The notes under the pieces: generated by a model
The model's database searches: none
The model's input: the letters and a program-made list of their open reading frames with translations, nothing else
What the model was told of the DNA's origin: nothing
Assembly: GCF_900113645.1 (NCBI RefSeq)
Contig: NZ_FOQC01000007.1
Location: 1 to 64,000, forward strand
Reading direction: 5' to 3'
Length of the DNA stretch: 64,000 nt
Source: Trichococcus flocculiformis
GTDB taxonomy: Bacteria; Bacillota; Bacilli; Lactobacillales; Aerococcaceae
In this document: positions 55,835 to 64,000 of the stretch, in pieces
Position numbering within the stretch: the first letter of the stretch is position 1
Layout of the letters: the number at the start of each line of letters is the position of its first letter
Translations under genes and position numbers: made by a program

Positions 55835-55863
55835 ATTATACCAAAAACACACGGTGAAAGAAA
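55835..55863 (-). promoter_or_regulatory. Candidate recU-pbp1A promoter
   Basis: On the minus strand TATAAT (complement of 55835-55840) with a weak TTTCTT -35 (complement of 55858-55863) and 17-base spacer, close to the recU start. Confidence 0.5.
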
Positions 55864-55949
55864 TCTAAGAAAGCGTTAAAAATCATTGGTTGAAGCGTGG
55901 ATAACAGGTGTCTTTTTTGGACGAAAACGGAATAATTAAGCACTTTATG

Positions 55950-55978
55950 TTTACAACATCACTTTTCTAGTGTAGTAT
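55950..55978 (+). promoter_or_regulatory. tig promoter
   Basis: TTTACA (55950-55955), 17-base spacer, TAGTAT (55973-55978), about 60 bases before the tig start. Confidence 0.75.
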
Positions 55979-56037
55979 TGGAGAGTGTGCAATATCAAAT
56001 TAATTGCAATAAAATCAATATTTTTGGAGGAAAGTAA

Positions 56038-57318
56038 ATGACTGCAAACTGGGAAAAAACAGGCACTAACGATGGTGTCTTAACATTTGAAATTTCAGAA
56101 GAAATCATCAAACAAGAAATGGATAAAGTCTTCAACAAAGTGAAAAAGAACGTTTCTGTTCCTGGATTCCGTAAAGGTAAAGTTCCTCGTCACGTTTTCA
56201 ACAATATTTATGGTGAAGAGTCTTTATTCGAAGACGCATTGAACGGCGCTTTGCCGGCTGCTTATTCGCAAGCTATCGAAGAAGCTGGACTGGATCCTGT
56301 TTCTCAACCAAAAATTGACATCAAGAGCATGGAAAAAGGCCAGCCTTGGGTTATCGCTGCTGAAGTTACAGTGAAACCTGAAGTGAAGCTTGGAGAATAC
56401 AAAAACCTTAAAGTTGAAAAACAAGACCGCGTCGTTACCGATGAGGATGTTGAAAACAACTTGAAAGAAAAACAAGAACGTCAAGCTGAATTGGTGCTTA
56501 AAGAAGAAGGCGCAGAACTTGGCGACACAGCTGTGATCGACTACGAAGGATTCGTTGACGGTGTGGCTTTTGAAGGCGGCAAAGATCAAAACCATTCTTT
56601 AGAGTTGGGTTCTAAGCAATTCATCCCAGGCTTTGAAGAGCAATTGGTCGGCGTAAAAGCTGGAGAAGAAAAAGAGGTTGTCGTGACTTTCCCTGAAGAC
56701 TATCAAGCTGAAGATCTTAAAGGAAAAGAAGCTACTTTCAAAGTAGTTGTACACGAAATCAAAACAAAACAATTACCGGCTTTGGATGACGAATTCGCAA
56801 AAGATGTCGACGAAGAAGTAGAGTCATTGGACGAATTGAAAGAAAAAATCCGCAAGGAATTGGAAGAAAGCAAAAATGCTGCAGCTGACGAAGCTGTTCA
56901 GGATTTAGCTTTGAGACAAGCCGTGGACAATGCTGAAATCGTTGAATTGCCGCACGTAATGGTTCACGATGAAGTACACCGTCAAATGGATCTTTTCCTG
57001 AATGATATGCAACGTCAAGGAATCTCTCCTGAATTGTACTACCAAATCACAGGTACTACAGAACACGACTTGCACGTTCAAATGGAAGCTGATGCAGATG
57101 TACGCACGAAAACATCTCTAGTGTTGGAACAAATCATCAAAGATGAAAACATCGTCGTTTCTGAAGAAGAAATCGCTGCAGAAATCGAAGAGTTGGCGAA
57201 ACAATACAACATGGATGCAGACCGTGTCCGCGGATTGGTCAGCTCTGATATGTTGACTAACGATATCCAAATGAAGAAAGCGATGAGCATCATCACTGAT
57301 TCAGCAATCGAAGAATAA
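56038..57318 (+). CDS. tig: Trigger factor chaperone
   Basis: 426 residues in three parts: the ribosome-binding domain with GFRKGKVPR (about 41-49), the FKBP-type prolyl isomerase domain (about 150-245), and the helical substrate-binding C-terminal domain. It binds nascent chains at the exit tunnel. TTGGAGGAAA precedes the ATG, and codon choice is that of a strongly expressed gene. clpX follows after a gap with a weak terminator, a common tig-clpX order. Confidence 0.97.
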   Translation: MTANWEKTGTNDGVLTFEISEEIIKQEMDKVFNKVKKNVSVPGFRKGKVPRHVFNNIYGEESLFEDALNGALPAAYSQAIEEAGLDPVSQPKIDIKSMEKGQPWVIAAEVTVKPEVKLGEYKNLKVEKQDRVVTDEDVENNLKEKQERQAELVLKEEGAELGDTAVIDYEGFVDGVAFEGGKDQNHSLELGSKQFIPGFEEQLVGVKAGEEKEVVVTFPEDYQAEDLKGKEATFKVVVHEIKTKQLPALDDEFAKDVDEEVESLDELKEKIRKELEESKNAAADEAVQDLALRQAVDNAEIVELPHVMVHDEVHRQMDLFLNDMQRQGISPELYYQITGTTEHDLHVQMEADADVRTKTSLVLEQIIKDENIVVSEEEIAAEIEELAKQYNMDADRVRGLVSSDMLTNDIQMKKAMSIITDSAIEE

Positions 57319-57340
57319 GAAAAGTTGAAACAGAATAAAG

Positions 57341-57383
57341 AGATCGGGACATTGTCTTCCATAGTCAGTGTCCCATCTGTTTA
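57341..57383 (+). terminator. Weak terminator after tig
   Basis: AGATCGGGACATTG (57341-57354) pairs with CAGTGTCCCATCT (57366-57378) with a bulge. The T tract (GTTTAT) is poor, so read-through to clpX is likely. Confidence 0.5.
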
Positions 57384-57572
57384 TATTCAGGGATATATTC
57401 GGGCTGTAACCCCCACTAGGTAAACGAATCATATTCTTTTTCAATTTTTCCTTTCTGTGTTAAGATGTAAACCGTTCGAAAGCGGTCAACCGGATTGCCG
57501 CGCTACTGAAAATGGCGGATTCTGGTAAGTTCTGCTGGATCGGAAAGTAAGTATTTAGGGAGGAGAATGATT

Positions 57573-58820
57573 GTGTTCCATGATGAAAGTGTCGGGACAA
57601 TACATTGTTCATTCTGCGGAAAATCTCAGGACCAAGTGAAAAAGATCATTGCGGGGCCGGATGTATATATTTGTAATGAGTGTGTAGATCTGTGCAAAGA
57701 GATCATCGAAGAAGAAATCTATGCACCAAGCGAAGCGGTATTCACCGAGGTACCAAAACCGCAGGAAATCCAAAAGATTTTGGGCGAATATGTGATTGGC
57801 CAAGAAAAAGCCAAACGGACGCTATCTGTAGCCGTCTATAATCACTACAAACGCATCGGCCAAATGAGCATGATGTCAGAAGATGATAATGTAGAGTTGC
57901 AAAAAAGTAATATTTGTTTGATAGGTCCGACTGGTTCGGGCAAAACATTCCTTGGCCAAACATTGGCGCGCATCCTGGATGTCCCATTTGCGATTGCAGA
58001 TGCGACAAGTTTGACGGAGGCTGGCTATGTTGGTGAGGATGTCGAGAATATCCTGTTGAAGCTGCTTCAGGCTGCCGATTTTGATGTCGAGCGTGCTGAA
58101 CGGGGAATCATTTACATCGACGAGATTGATAAAATCGCCCGCAAAGGTGAAAATGTATCGATCACGAGAGATGTGAGTGGTGAAGGGGTTCAACAGGCGT
58201 TGCTTAAAATTTTGGAAGGCACTGTTGCGAACGTTCCACCGCAAGGCGGCAGAAAACACCCGCAACAAGAGTTCATCCAAATCGACACGACGAACATTCT
58301 TTTCATTGTCGGTGGTGCCTTCGATGGCATCGAAACCATCGTGAAAGAGCGTCTTGGCGAAAAAGTCATCGGTTTCGGCTCTCCTCAAGCAAAACACTTG
58401 GAAGACAAGAGCATCATGCAGCAGATCATACCGGAAGATCTGTTGAAATTCGGATTGATTCCGGAATTCATCGGCCGTTTACCGATTATGGCTGCATTGG
58501 AAAAGTTGATGGAAGATGATTTGGTTCATATTCTGACACAACCAAAGAACGCTCTGGTTAAACAATACAAGAAATTGCTTGAGTTGGATGGCGTCGAATT
58601 GGTGTTCGAAGATGACGCATTACGGTCAATCGCCAAAAAAGCACTCGAAAGAAATACAGGTGCCCGCGGATTGCGCTCCATCATCGAAAACATCATGCTG
58701 GACATCATGTTTGATATCCCAAGCAGAGATGAAATCGTGAAATGCGTCATAACGGACAACACTGTCAATGGCATCGGTGCGCCGTTGCTGTTCGATGAAG
58801 ACGGCAAACAGATCAACTGA
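57573..58820 (+). CDS. clpX: ATP-dependent Clp protease ATPase subunit ClpX
   Basis: 415 residues. The N-terminal zinc domain has Cys12, Cys15, Cys34 and Cys37; the AAA+ domain has Walker A GPTGSGKT (118-125), [10 protein letters not shown], and Ile266-Gly267-Phe268, the IGF loop that docks ClpP. It unfolds tagged proteins for ClpP. GTG 57573 is preferred because AGGGAGGAG is about 7 bases upstream; ATG 57567 almost touches that site. engB follows, as in Bacillus apart from the missing lon genes. Confidence 0.97.
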   Translation: MFHDESVGTIHCSFCGKSQDQVKKIIAGPDVYICNECVDLCKEIIEEEIYAPSEAVFTEVPKPQEIQKILGEYVIGQEKAKRTLSVAVYNHYKRIGQMSMMSEDDNVELQKSNICLIGPTGSGKTFLGQTLARILDVPFAIADATSLTEAGYVGEDVENILLKLLQAADFDVERAERGIIYIDEIDKIARKGENVSITRDVSGEGVQQALLKILEGTVANVPPQGGRKHPQQEFIQIDTTNILFIVGGAFDGIETIVKERLGEKVIGFGSPQAKHLEDKSIMQQIIPEDLLKFGLIPEFIGRLPIMAALEKLMEDDLVHILTQPKNALVKQYKKLLELDGVELVFEDDALRSIAKKALERNTGARGLRSIIENIMLDIMFDIPSRDEIVKCVITDNTVNGIGAPLLFDEDGKQIN

Positions 58821-58838
58821 ACATGAGCTTGCGTTAGA

Positions 58839-58883
58839 AGTCCGGCGAATCAGACAATTTTTAATCTGATTTCCGGATTTTTT
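58839..58883 (+). terminator. clpX terminator
   Basis: TCCGGCGAATCAGA pairs with TCTGATTTCCGGA over an AT-rich loop, and a T run follows. Confidence 0.85.
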
Positions 58884-58965
58884 CGCCTAGTCATGGCAGT
58901 CGATTGCAAGAAGGGTTTTAAGCGTCGGTTTTATTGCAGACGGCTTTGAGAAGGAGTGAAAACAA

Positions 58966-59574
58966 ATGCATGTAAAAGAAGCAGAAATCGTAATGAGTGC
59001 GGTCGATCCGAAACAATACCCAGACACCGGTTTTGCTGAAATTGCTTTGGCGGGACGGTCCAACGTGGGCAAGTCTTCGTTCATCAACAAGTTGATCAAT
59101 CGTAAAGCGTTAGCGCGGACATCCAGCAAACCGGGAAAGACCCAGACTTTGAACTTCTATTTGATCAATAATTCATTTTATTTTGTGGATGTTCCGGGTT
59201 ATGGTTACGCGAAAGTTTCGAAGACGGAACGGGCGAAATGGGGCCAGATGCTGGAGACGTACTTTACACAACGGGACACATTGCGTCATGTCTTTTTGGT
59301 TGTCGATTTTCGTCATGAACCAACCGAAGACGATATTCAGATGAAGGATTTTATCGAGTATTACAATCTTCCTTATTCGGTCATCGCGACCAAATGCGAT
59401 AAAATACCACGCGGGAAATGGAATCAACATTTTTATCGCATCAAGAAAGCGTTGAATATTCCGAGCGATGAGTCCTTGATCATGTTCTCAAAAGAAACGG
59501 GAGAGGGTTTTGAAAAGGCCTGGACGTTGATTGAAGGAATATTGGCTGAGTATGATGAAGCTGCGCAGGACTAA
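58966..59574 (+). CDS. engB: Ribosome-biogenesis GTPase EngB (YsxC)
   Basis: 202 residues. GRSNVGKS (30-37), [10 protein letters not shown] as switch II, and TKCDK for guanine recognition. EngB takes part in 50S assembly. GAGAAGGAGTG precedes the ATG. It has clpX upstream and ends at its own terminator. Confidence 0.97.
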   Translation: MHVKEAEIVMSAVDPKQYPDTGFAEIALAGRSNVGKSSFINKLINRKALARTSSKPGKTQTLNFYLINNSFYFVDVPGYGYAKVSKTERAKWGQMLETYFTQRDTLRHVFLVVDFRHEPTEDDIQMKDFIEYYNLPYSVIATKCDKIPRGKWNQHFYRIKKALNIPSDESLIMFSKETGEGFEKAWTLIEGILAEYDEAAQD

Positions 59575-59583
59575 CAAAAAAAC

Positions 59584-59617
59584 AATGGGCAACATCCTAC
59601 TATTGGGTGTTGCCCAT
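59584..59617 (+). terminator. engB terminator
   Basis: AATGGGCAACA (59584-59594) pairs with TGTTGCCCATT (59607-59617); the T run is short, while the upstream flank is A-rich. Confidence 0.75.
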
Positions 59618-59688
59618 TCTTCGTCCATTCGTTATGATGGGTTAGACAAGGTGCTTGTCGTCGAACGAATAGGACATAGGAGGGCAAT

Positions 59689-60963
59689 ATGGGGACTGAA
59701 GAAAAGCTGAGCCGTTACACGACTGAAGAAAAAAGTTGGATTATGCAGGATTGGGCGAATTCGGCATATTCCATTATGATCACAACAGCAGTATTCCCTT
59801 TGTATTTCAAGTCGATCGCGGAAAGTGGCGGATTGGCGGATGCAGACTCGACAGCTTATTGGGGATATGCGAATGCGGCTGCCACTCTTGTTGTGTCGCT
59901 GCTTGCCCCTGTATTGGGAGCTGTCGCGGATTACAAAGGCTTTCGCAATCCTTTGTTTACGGGCTTTACGTTGGCCGGCATTTTCGCAACGATTGGGTTT
60001 GTATTTGTGCCTGCTGCAAATTGGCTGTTTCTGTTGGGTTTGTACATGTTATCTGTGATTGGTTTTTCCGGAGCGAATATTTTTTATGACGGCTCCTTGA
60101 TGGACGTGACGACCGATGAACGGATGGACCGCATATCCTCGGCGGGATTCGGCTGGGGCTATATCGGCAGTTCCATTCCTTTCGTCATCTTCATTTTTTT
60201 CCAATTGACCGGCATTTTGCCATTGAGCACGAGCGGCATTGTGAAGGGCGGCTTCATCCTGACTGCGGTTTGGTGGTTCATCTTCACCATCCCTTATTGG
60301 AAGAATGTCAAGCAGAACTATTACATCGAAAAAGAGCCGCTTGTGGTCCGCAAGAGTTTTGTCAGATTATGGGAAACGCTGAAGAACATCAAGGAATACA
60401 GACAAGCCTTTTTATTTTTGTTGGCTTATTTCTTCTACATCGACGGAGTTGGGACCATCTTCAAGATGGCGACTGCGGTTGGATCGGATATCGGGCTCTC
60501 TTCGAATGAACTGATCGTTGTCATGCTGGTGGTCCAGTTCGTTGCTTTCCCGTTTTCCATCCTGTACGGCCGAGCATCCAAGCGCTTCGGCAACAAGAAC
60601 ATGATTTTTGTGGGCATTGTAACCTATATTTTTATCTGCATTTATGCGCTGCAGTTGGACTCGTTGCTGACATTCATCATTTTGGCGCTGCTTGTGGGCA
60701 CAGCCCAAGGCGGCGTGCAGGCGTTGAGCCGATCCTTATTCGGTCAATTGATCCCGAAAGAGCAAGCGAACGAATTTTTCGGATTCTATAACATCTTCGG
60801 AAAATTTGCGGCTGTGGTCGGTCCGCTGCTGGTCGGACTCATCTCGCAGCTGACAGGAAACTCGTTGGATGGCGTTTTTGCCCTGATCATCCTGTTCGTA
60901 ATCGGCGGGATACTGCTGTTCTTTGTACAAGTTCCGGATCCGCAAGCAAAGCAGCAGAGTTGA
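59689..60963 (+). CDS. UMF1/Atg22-type major facilitator transporter
   Basis: 424 residues with about 11-12 membrane helices. The EEKSWIMQDWANSAYSIMITTAVFP start and the SGANIFYDGSLMDVTTDERMDRISSAGFGWGYIGSS region are typical of the UMF1 family (related to vacuolar Atg22). Amino acid export has been proposed for relatives; the substrate here is unknown. ATAGGAGGG precedes the ATG. Its stop overlaps the open frame that leads to dnaG, but dnaG has its own promoter. Confidence 0.88.
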   Translation: MGTEEKLSRYTTEEKSWIMQDWANSAYSIMITTAVFPLYFKSIAESGGLADADSTAYWGYANAAATLVVSLLAPVLGAVADYKGFRNPLFTGFTLAGIFATIGFVFVPAANWLFLLGLYMLSVIGFSGANIFYDGSLMDVTTDERMDRISSAGFGWGYIGSSIPFVIFIFFQLTGILPLSTSGIVKGGFILTAVWWFIFTIPYWKNVKQNYYIEKEPLVVRKSFVRLWETLKNIKEYRQAFLFLLAYFFYIDGVGTIFKMATAVGSDIGLSSNELIVVMLVVQFVAFPFSILYGRASKRFGNKNMIFVGIVTYIFICIYALQLDSLLTFIILALLVGTAQGGVQALSRSLFGQLIPKEQANEFFGFYNIFGKFAAVVGPLLVGLISQLTGNSLDGVFALIILFVIGGILLFFVQVPDPQAKQQS

Positions 60964-60979
60964 CCAATTGGATTAAAGT

Positions 60980-61008
60980 TTGCTTGTGTGCCAAAAATGT
61001 GGTAAAAT
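60980..61008 (+). promoter_or_regulatory. dnaG-rpoD promoter
   Basis: TTGCTT (60980-60985), 17-base spacer, TAAAAT (61003-61008), between the transporter stop and the dnaG start. Confidence 0.7.
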
Positions 61009-61070
61009 CTAATTTGCATCTTTATGCTCGTTTTTATAAAATGAAGACATTTCTTCAAGGTGGGAGACAT

Positions 61071-62948
61071 TTGGCAGAACGTATTTCAGAAGAAAAATTA
61101 GCGCAAATCAGAACCGAAACGAATATTGTTGATGTCGTCAGCCAATATGTACAACTTAAAAAAAGAGGCAAGAATCATTTCGGATTTTGCCCGTTCCATG
61201 ACGAGAAGACCCCTTCTTTTTCTGTTGCAGAAGAAAAACAGATTTTCCACTGTTTCAGCTGCGGAAGAGGAGGGAATGTTTTTACCTTTTTGATGGATGT
61301 CGAGGGCGTTTCGTTCGTTGAGGCAGTCATCAAGACAGCCGAATTAAGCAACATTGCCTTGGATTTCTCGTACGAAAGCCATGCACAGGATAATCCGCTG
61401 CAGTCAAAAAAGGAAAAACTGATCCAAATCCACGAGGAAGCAGCTGCCTTTTACCATCAGGTCCTGATGAATACCGTCACGGGGCAAGCTGCGCTTGATT
61501 ACATGATCCAACGCGGTTTCACCCCGGAGACACTAAAAGAGTATCAAATAGGGTTTTCCCCTTCCAATCGGACGGCGCTCTTTCAAATGCTAAAAGCGAA
61601 GGCATTCGATGAAGGACTCCTTCAGGAAAGTGGTATATTCACGGATAGACAAGGCCAGAACGAACTTTTTGATCGCTTCTCGGCCAGGATCATTTTCCCA
61701 TTGCGGAACTCTAAAGGAAAGACGGTCGCTTTTTCCGGCAGAATTCTGCATGCTTCCCCAGTGGATGACACAGGTTATCATGAAGCAAAATACTTGAACA
61801 GCCCTGAAACACTTTTGTTCAACAAACGGGATTTCCTTTTCAACTTCGATAAAGCCCGCAGTGAGATCCGAAGGCATTCAGAAGTGATCCTTTTCGAAGG
61901 ATACATGGATGTCATATCCGCTTGGCAAGCGGGAGTGAAAAATGGTGTTGCCTCGATGGGGACCAGTCTGACGGAAGAACAGAACCGTATATTGACGAAA
62001 ACCGCTGATAAAATAGTCATTGCCTATGACGGTGATCGTCCCGGGGTCGAAGCAACGAAGCGCGCCATAGAGATACTGGAACGCAACAAGCACTTCGATA
62101 TCTCCATTTTCCCGCTGGAAGCAGGCATGGACCCGGATGAATACATCCAGCAGAAAGGTCCGGAGGCATTTGCTAAAGCACTGAGCAACAACAGGGAGAC
62201 AGTCATTCAGTTCTATTCACGCTACCTCAAGATGAATCTGAACCTGGATTCCGAAAAAAATCGCATCACCTATATCGAAACTATGCTTAAGGCATTGGCT
62301 CCCTTGGATTCTCTGGTCGAAAGAGAGCTTTACATGAAGGACATCGCGGATGAATTCAGTATTCCGATCGATATTCTGCAGAAGCAATTGAAGGGTTATC
62401 AGCAAGAGGTGCTTCAGCAAAGACCTGAACGCGAGCCGGTCAGAAGAACCGCGCCGCAAGATGCCACTCAACACGCGCTGTATCCAAGCACGAATAAACG
62501 CAAAGTGACCCAGGCTGAGCAAAGCGAAAAGCAGCTGCTTTACCGTCTGTTTCATTTCGAGGAAGTCTGGTCGTATCTGAATGAAATTGATGCGGATTTC
62601 AATTTCATCCATGATGACTACCAGACAATCTACATTTTGTATGAAGAGTTTTTCAGACAGAATGGGTTGGTCGGCAATATCGATCAATTCTTGGACCGCA
62701 TCAATAATCCGGCTCTTCAAAACGTGATTACGGAGATTGAATGGTTCCAATTGGATTCGGAAGTCACCTATCAGGAAATTCAGGATCTCGTCCATATCAT
62801 CCGGGACAAGTCGTCTTTACAGGATCAACTGACCAAGAAACAGGCAGAGATGAAGGAAGCGCGAAAGAAAAATGACAATGAACGTCTGAAGACAATCATG
62901 TTGGAAATCGTTTCGCTCTCAAAAGAATTAAAAGCAACAAAGAAATAG
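61071..62948 (+). CDS. dnaG: DNA primase DnaG
   Basis: 625 residues. Zinc-binding CHC2 domain with Cys40, His43, Cys61 and Cys64; TOPRIM catalytic domain with EGYMDV (Glu276, Asp280); C-terminal helicase-binding domain (about 460-625). It makes RNA primers at the fork. The start is taken as TTG 61071 ([14 protein letters not shown]), preceded by AAGGTGGGAG; an ATG at 61041 has no site. rpoD follows 26 bases later, the conserved dnaG-rpoD operon. Confidence 0.96.
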   Translation: MAERISEEKLAQIRTETNIVDVVSQYVQLKKRGKNHFGFCPFHDEKTPSFSVAEEKQIFHCFSCGRGGNVFTFLMDVEGVSFVEAVIKTAELSNIALDFSYESHAQDNPLQSKKEKLIQIHEEAAAFYHQVLMNTVTGQAALDYMIQRGFTPETLKEYQIGFSPSNRTALFQMLKAKAFDEGLLQESGIFTDRQGQNELFDRFSARIIFPLRNSKGKTVAFSGRILHASPVDDTGYHEAKYLNSPETLLFNKRDFLFNFDKARSEIRRHSEVILFEGYMDVISAWQAGVKNGVASMGTSLTEEQNRILTKTADKIVIAYDGDRPGVEATKRAIEILERNKHFDISIFPLEAGMDPDEYIQQKGPEAFAKALSNNRETVIQFYSRYLKMNLNLDSEKNRITYIETMLKALAPLDSLVERELYMKDIADEFSIPIDILQKQLKGYQQEVLQQRPEREPVRRTAPQDATQHALYPSTNKRKVTQAEQSEKQLLYRLFHFEEVWSYLNEIDADFNFIHDDYQTIYILYEEFFRQNGLVGNIDQFLDRINNPALQNVITEIEWFQLDSEVTYQEIQDLVHIIRDKSSLQDQLTKKQAEMKEARKKNDNERLKTIMLEIVSLSKELKATKK

Positions 62949-62974
62949 CCCGCATCGAATGGAGGAATCATTTT

Positions 62975-64000
62975 ATGGCAATCGAAAAAAATGATCAAGG
63001 TTTAACGATAGAACAGGTAACCAAAAAGCTGATCGCAGAACATAAATTACTGGGGTCCGTCTTCTACGACGAATTGGCTGATAAGATAGCTACACCTTTC
63101 CAATTGGACGCGGATGACATGGATAAACTCATACAAAAAATGGAAGACGGCGGTGTCAGTGTCGTAGACGCAGACGGCGGCCCGACAGCGCGTCAACTTG
63201 CCAAAGAAACAGTGAAGCCAGAAAAAGCAGCCACATCCAAAAAGGACGAAGAAGAAGACCCGATGGCTGTGCCTCCCGGAGTGAAAATCAATGACCCTGT
63301 CCGTATGTACTTGAAGGAAATCGGCCGCGTGCCTTTGTTGAACGCAGAGGAAGAAGTCAATTTGGCCTTGCGCATCAAAGACGGCGATCAAGAAGCAAAA
63401 CAGCAATTGGCTGAGGCCAACTTGCGTCTGGTTGTTTCCATCGCGAAACGTTATGTCGGTCGGGGCATGCAGTTCCTGGATCTGATCCAGGAAGGCAATA
63501 TGGGTCTGATGAAAGCTGTCGAAAAATTTGACCATACGAAAGGTTTCAAATTCTCCACCTATGCCACTTGGTGGATTCGTCAAGCCATCACCCGTGCCAT
63601 CGCCGACCAAGCCAGAACGATCCGTATCCCTGTGCATATGGTTGAAACGATCAATAAATTGGTCCGGATCCAACGGCAATTACTGCAGGATCTTGGGCGC
63701 GAACCGACACCTGAAGAAATCGGCGCCGAGATGGATCTTCCGACCGAAAAAGTCAGAGAGATCCTGAAAATTGCTCAGGAGCCTGTTTCCTTGGAAACGC
63801 CTATCGGGGAAGAAGATGATTCTCATTTGGGCGACTTCATTGAAGATCAGGAAGTCTTGAGTCCAGCTGAGCATACTGCTCAGACACTTCTGAAGGAACA
63901 ACTTGAGGAAGTGTTGGACACTTTGACCGACCGCGAGGAAAACGTTCTTCGTCTGCGCTTCGGTCTTGATGACGGGAATGTCAGGACATTGGAGCAAGTA
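62975..64000 (+). CDS. rpoD: Primary sigma factor RpoD (SigA), 3' end outside window
   Basis: The first 342 codons; the frame is open to the window edge. Region 1.1-like N-terminus with an acidic/Lys-rich spacer to about residue 100, region 1.2 [16 protein letters not shown], region 2 with [31 protein letters not shown] and the -10 reading [13 protein letters not shown], region 3 ([15 protein letters not shown]) and the start of region 4 ([15 protein letters not shown]). It directs most transcription. The -35 reading helix is cut off. ATGGAGGAATC precedes the ATG. Confidence 0.97.
   Translation, partial: MAIEKNDQGLTIEQVTKKLIAEHKLLGSVFYDELADKIATPFQLDADDMDKLIQKMEDGGVSVVDADGGPTARQLAKETVKPEKAATSKKDEEEDPMAVPPGVKINDPVRMYLKEIGRVPLLNAEEEVNLALRIKDGDQEAKQQLAEANLRLVVSIAKRYVGRGMQFLDLIQEGNMGLMKAVEKFDHTKGFKFSTYATWWIRQAITRAIADQARTIRIPVHMVETINKLVRIQRQLLQDLGREPTPEEIGAEMDLPTEKVREILKIAQEPVSLETPIGEEDDSHLGDFIEDQEVLSPAEHTAQTLLKEQLEEVLDTLTDREENVLRLRFGLDDGNVRTLEQV

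Overview
The window is a stretch of ordinary chromosomal core genome from a low-to-moderate GC Gram-positive bacterium, almost certainly Lactobacillales. The gene content (no spore genes in blocks where Bacillus carries them, a CvfB/ResDE/UMF1 set, RecU-PBP1A, fermentative glycolytic pair pfkA-pyk) and a GC content that looks to be in the mid-forties by eye suggest Carnobacteriaceae, possibly Trichococcus. The genus is an inference and no tree or search was run. Almost everything is on the plus strand; the exceptions are a short DUF2929 gene, a ferredoxin and the recU-pbp1A pair.

Layout: 1-220 is the tail of an IS30-like transposase followed by a large imperfect palindrome. 425-10637 is a DNA repair and RNA turnover block: cinA, recA (with a LexA box), RNase Y, ymdB, ricA, mutS, mutL. 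10712-14692 holds a DUF937 protein, msrB, ruvA, ruvB and queA. A 59-residue DUF2929 gene sits opposite dnaE (15115-18453). pfkA and pyk follow (18775-21546), then cvfB, fur, xerD, deoB, punA, ribT-like, scpA, scpB, rluB and a ResD/ResE-like two-component system (21768-31224). An FMN riboswitch precedes the riboflavin ECF transporter gene ribU (31338-32158). From the ferredoxin gene at 32272 the order closely follows the Bacillus ypbB-recS-lysM-cmk-ypfD-der-hup-ypiA-ypiB-dapB-cca-dinG-ypmB-aspB-asnS-dnaD-nth-ponA-recU region (32272-55812). The last block is tig, clpX, engB, a UMF1-type transporter, dnaG and the 5' part of rpoD, which runs off the end.

Functional themes are genome maintenance (recA, mutSL, ruvAB, dnaE, recQ-like, xerD, scpAB, dinG, nth, recU, dnaG), RNA processing and translation (rny, rluB, queA, cca, asnS, ypfD, der, engB), protein folding and turnover (tig, clpX), central metabolism (pfkA, pyk, deoB, punA, aspB, dapB), cell wall synthesis (pbp1A) and regulation (fur, resDE, rpoD, ymdB/ricA).

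No phage, CRISPR array, tRNA or rRNA gene was recognised. The most unusual item is the cca gene: its product is a full-length CCA-adding enzyme fused in frame to a FlK-like hotdog thioesterase domain that keeps the Thr-Glu-His triad at the expected spacing. Other unexplained structure lies in untranslated leaders: two mutually exclusive hairpins before pfkA, a structured leader before the ypfD/rpsA-like gene that can mask its ribosome site, a perfect 11-bp stem before hup, and a possible attenuator before dinG.
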